A stretch of DNA of 42,809 bases from Chitinophagaceae bacterium (lineage in GTDB: Bacteria; Bacteroidota; Bacteroidia; Chitinophagales; Chitinophagaceae), in assembly GCA_017853575.1 (NCBI GenBank), contig JAFMJI010000014.1:1-42809 (forward strand). The letters are read 5' to 3'. Position numbers and translations under genes: made by a program. Of this stretch, positions 42,044 through 42,809 are shown in pieces (the first letter of the stretch is position 1; the number at the start of each line of letters is the position of its first letter). The notes under the pieces were generated by a model. It did not search any database, was not told where the DNA came from, and saw only the letters and a list, made by a program, of their open reading frames with translations.

Positions 42044-42099
42044 GTTTTGAATTTTGAGTTATGGGTTTCGGGTTAACTGTTAACAGTTAACGGTTAACA
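42044..42099. repeat. Composite heptamer array, family E then family A
   Basis: Eight 7-nt units in one register: GTTTTGA, ATTTTGA, GTTATGG, GTTTCGG, then four GTTAACN units. It starts 10 bases after the preceding stop and ends 10 bases before the murB ATG. The E-to-A change mirrors the A-to-E change at 9705-9767. Confidence 0.88.
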
Positions 42100-42109
42100 G
42101 GAAGACAAG

Positions 42110-42809
42110 ATGATCATAGAGAACAATATTTCACTTAAGCATTTGAATACATTTGGTATCGAAGTTTATGCCAAGGAATTTGTTGTAATCAAAACCCACC
42201 AAGATTTACTCGATCTAATTTCTCAACGCGATCTCACCAAAGAAAAGTTTTTGATGCTTGGAGGTGGGAGTAATATTCTTTTTACAAAAGATTTCGATGG
42301 ACTGATCATTAAAAATGAAATCAATGGAATTGAGCTGATCAATGAAGATGATCAATATGTTTGGGTCAAAACGGGTGCTGGAGTTGTTTGGCATGATTTT
42401 GTTTTACATACTATTGATAAAGGTTGGAGTGGATTGGAAAATCTTTCACTCATTCTAGGCACAGTTGGTGCTTCACCGATACAAAATATTGGGGCATATG
42501 GAGTCGAAGTAAAAGATGTAATTGAAGAAGTAATGGGTGTTGACATCTCAACAAAAAAAGTAAATACAATAAAAGCAGCAGACTGTCATTTTGAATACAG
42601 ATCCAGCATATTCAAGACAACGCTTAAAAACAAATTTCTCATTACAGATGTTGTTTTCCGATTGCGGAAACATCCTGAATTGCACACTGAATATGGTGCG
42701 ATTAAGGATGAACTTAACAAGGAGAATATTGGACATCCAACCACAAAGGATGTTTCAAATGCAGTAATCAATATCCGTCGTTCTAAACTACCTGATCCTG
42801 CTATTATCG
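42110..42809 (+). CDS. murB: UDP-N-acetylmuramate dehydrogenase MurB (partial, 3' end outside)
   Basis: MurB reduces UDP-GlcNAc enolpyruvate to UDP-MurNAc in peptidoglycan synthesis. The visible 233 residues start MIIENNISLKHLNTFGIEVY and include the FAD-binding LGGGSNILF (about 50-58), GLENLSLILGTVGASPIQ and NIGAYGVEVKDVI, then CHFEYRSSIFK with the Tyr and Ser-region residues. The E. coli-type (type I) enzyme is about 340 residues, so roughly one third lies beyond the window. Confidence 0.95.
   Translation, partial: MIIENNISLKHLNTFGIEVYAKEFVVIKTHQDLLDLISQRDLTKEKFLMLGGGSNILFTKDFDGLIIKNEINGIELINEDDQYVWVKTGAGVVWHDFVLHTIDKGWSGLENLSLILGTVGASPIQNIGAYGVEVKDVIEEVMGVDISTKKVNTIKAADCHFEYRSSIFKTTLKNKFLITDVVFRLRKHPELHTEYGAIKDELNKENIGHPTTKDVSNAVINIRRSKLPDPAII

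Overview
This is a chromosomal window from a low-GC member of the Bacteroidota, most likely Sphingobacteriia/Chitinophagaceae. The evidence is a SusC/SusD pair, the Bacteroidota-only DUF4295 protein after L28 and L33, promoters of the type TTTG-N19/20-TAnnTTTG, an archaeal/eukaryotic-type ProRS, and bacillithiol genes. The family-level placement is inference from gene content. The window starts inside or just after a tRNA-like 3' end and ends inside murB.

Layout. 128-5725 (minus strand): Fe-S assembly operon sufB-C-D-S-E-T. 5906-16025 (plus): sugar locus with galactokinase, a lipoprotein aldose epimerase, xylulokinase, xylose isomerase and a SusC/SusD outer-membrane uptake pair, closed by a strong two-way terminator. 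16092-20698: a Gfo/Idh/MocA oxidoreductase, dapD (lysine/peptidoglycan), and cca facing miaA (tRNA 3' end and A37 modification). 20738-23729 (minus): a pRiA4b ORF-3-like protein, a FadL-like outer-membrane protein and an unknown lipoprotein. 23840-28046: proS, a ROK-family regulator and lpd. 28200-31236: rpmB-rpmG-DUF4295-ftsY-rimO (ribosome and SRP functions). 31376-35476: bshC, an LtaS-like membrane phosphatase-superfamily protein and an acyltransferase. 35479-38023 (minus): deoC, purE and purK. 38159-42809: a YafK-like L,D-transpeptidase, an ABC ATPase without a permease, a DUF559 (Vsr-like) nuclease gene between inverted repeats, an FKBP isomerase, a DinB/YfiT-type thiol transferase and the start of murB.

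The most unusual content is repetitive. I count about 18 short arrays, most of them strict 7-nt tandem arrays with degenerate units: GTTGACN/GTTAACN/GTCAACN (family A), GTTRTAR/GTTCTAA and complements (family B), CTCGTCC/CTTGTCC (family C), and CAAAACN or its complement (family E). They occupy most longer intergenic gaps. Families can follow one another in the same 7-nt register, and arrays often form hairpins. Several have entered genes: an in-frame block inside cca, another inside miaA, and translated tails on sufE and deoC. Several start or stop codons lie in or within a few bases of an array. A second unusual object is the DUF559 gene at 40039-40470, flanked by exact inverted repeats of 24, 17, 16 and 11 bp, which looks like a small mobile or domesticated cassette.

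Everything here comes from reading the sequence and recognising families; no database search was run.
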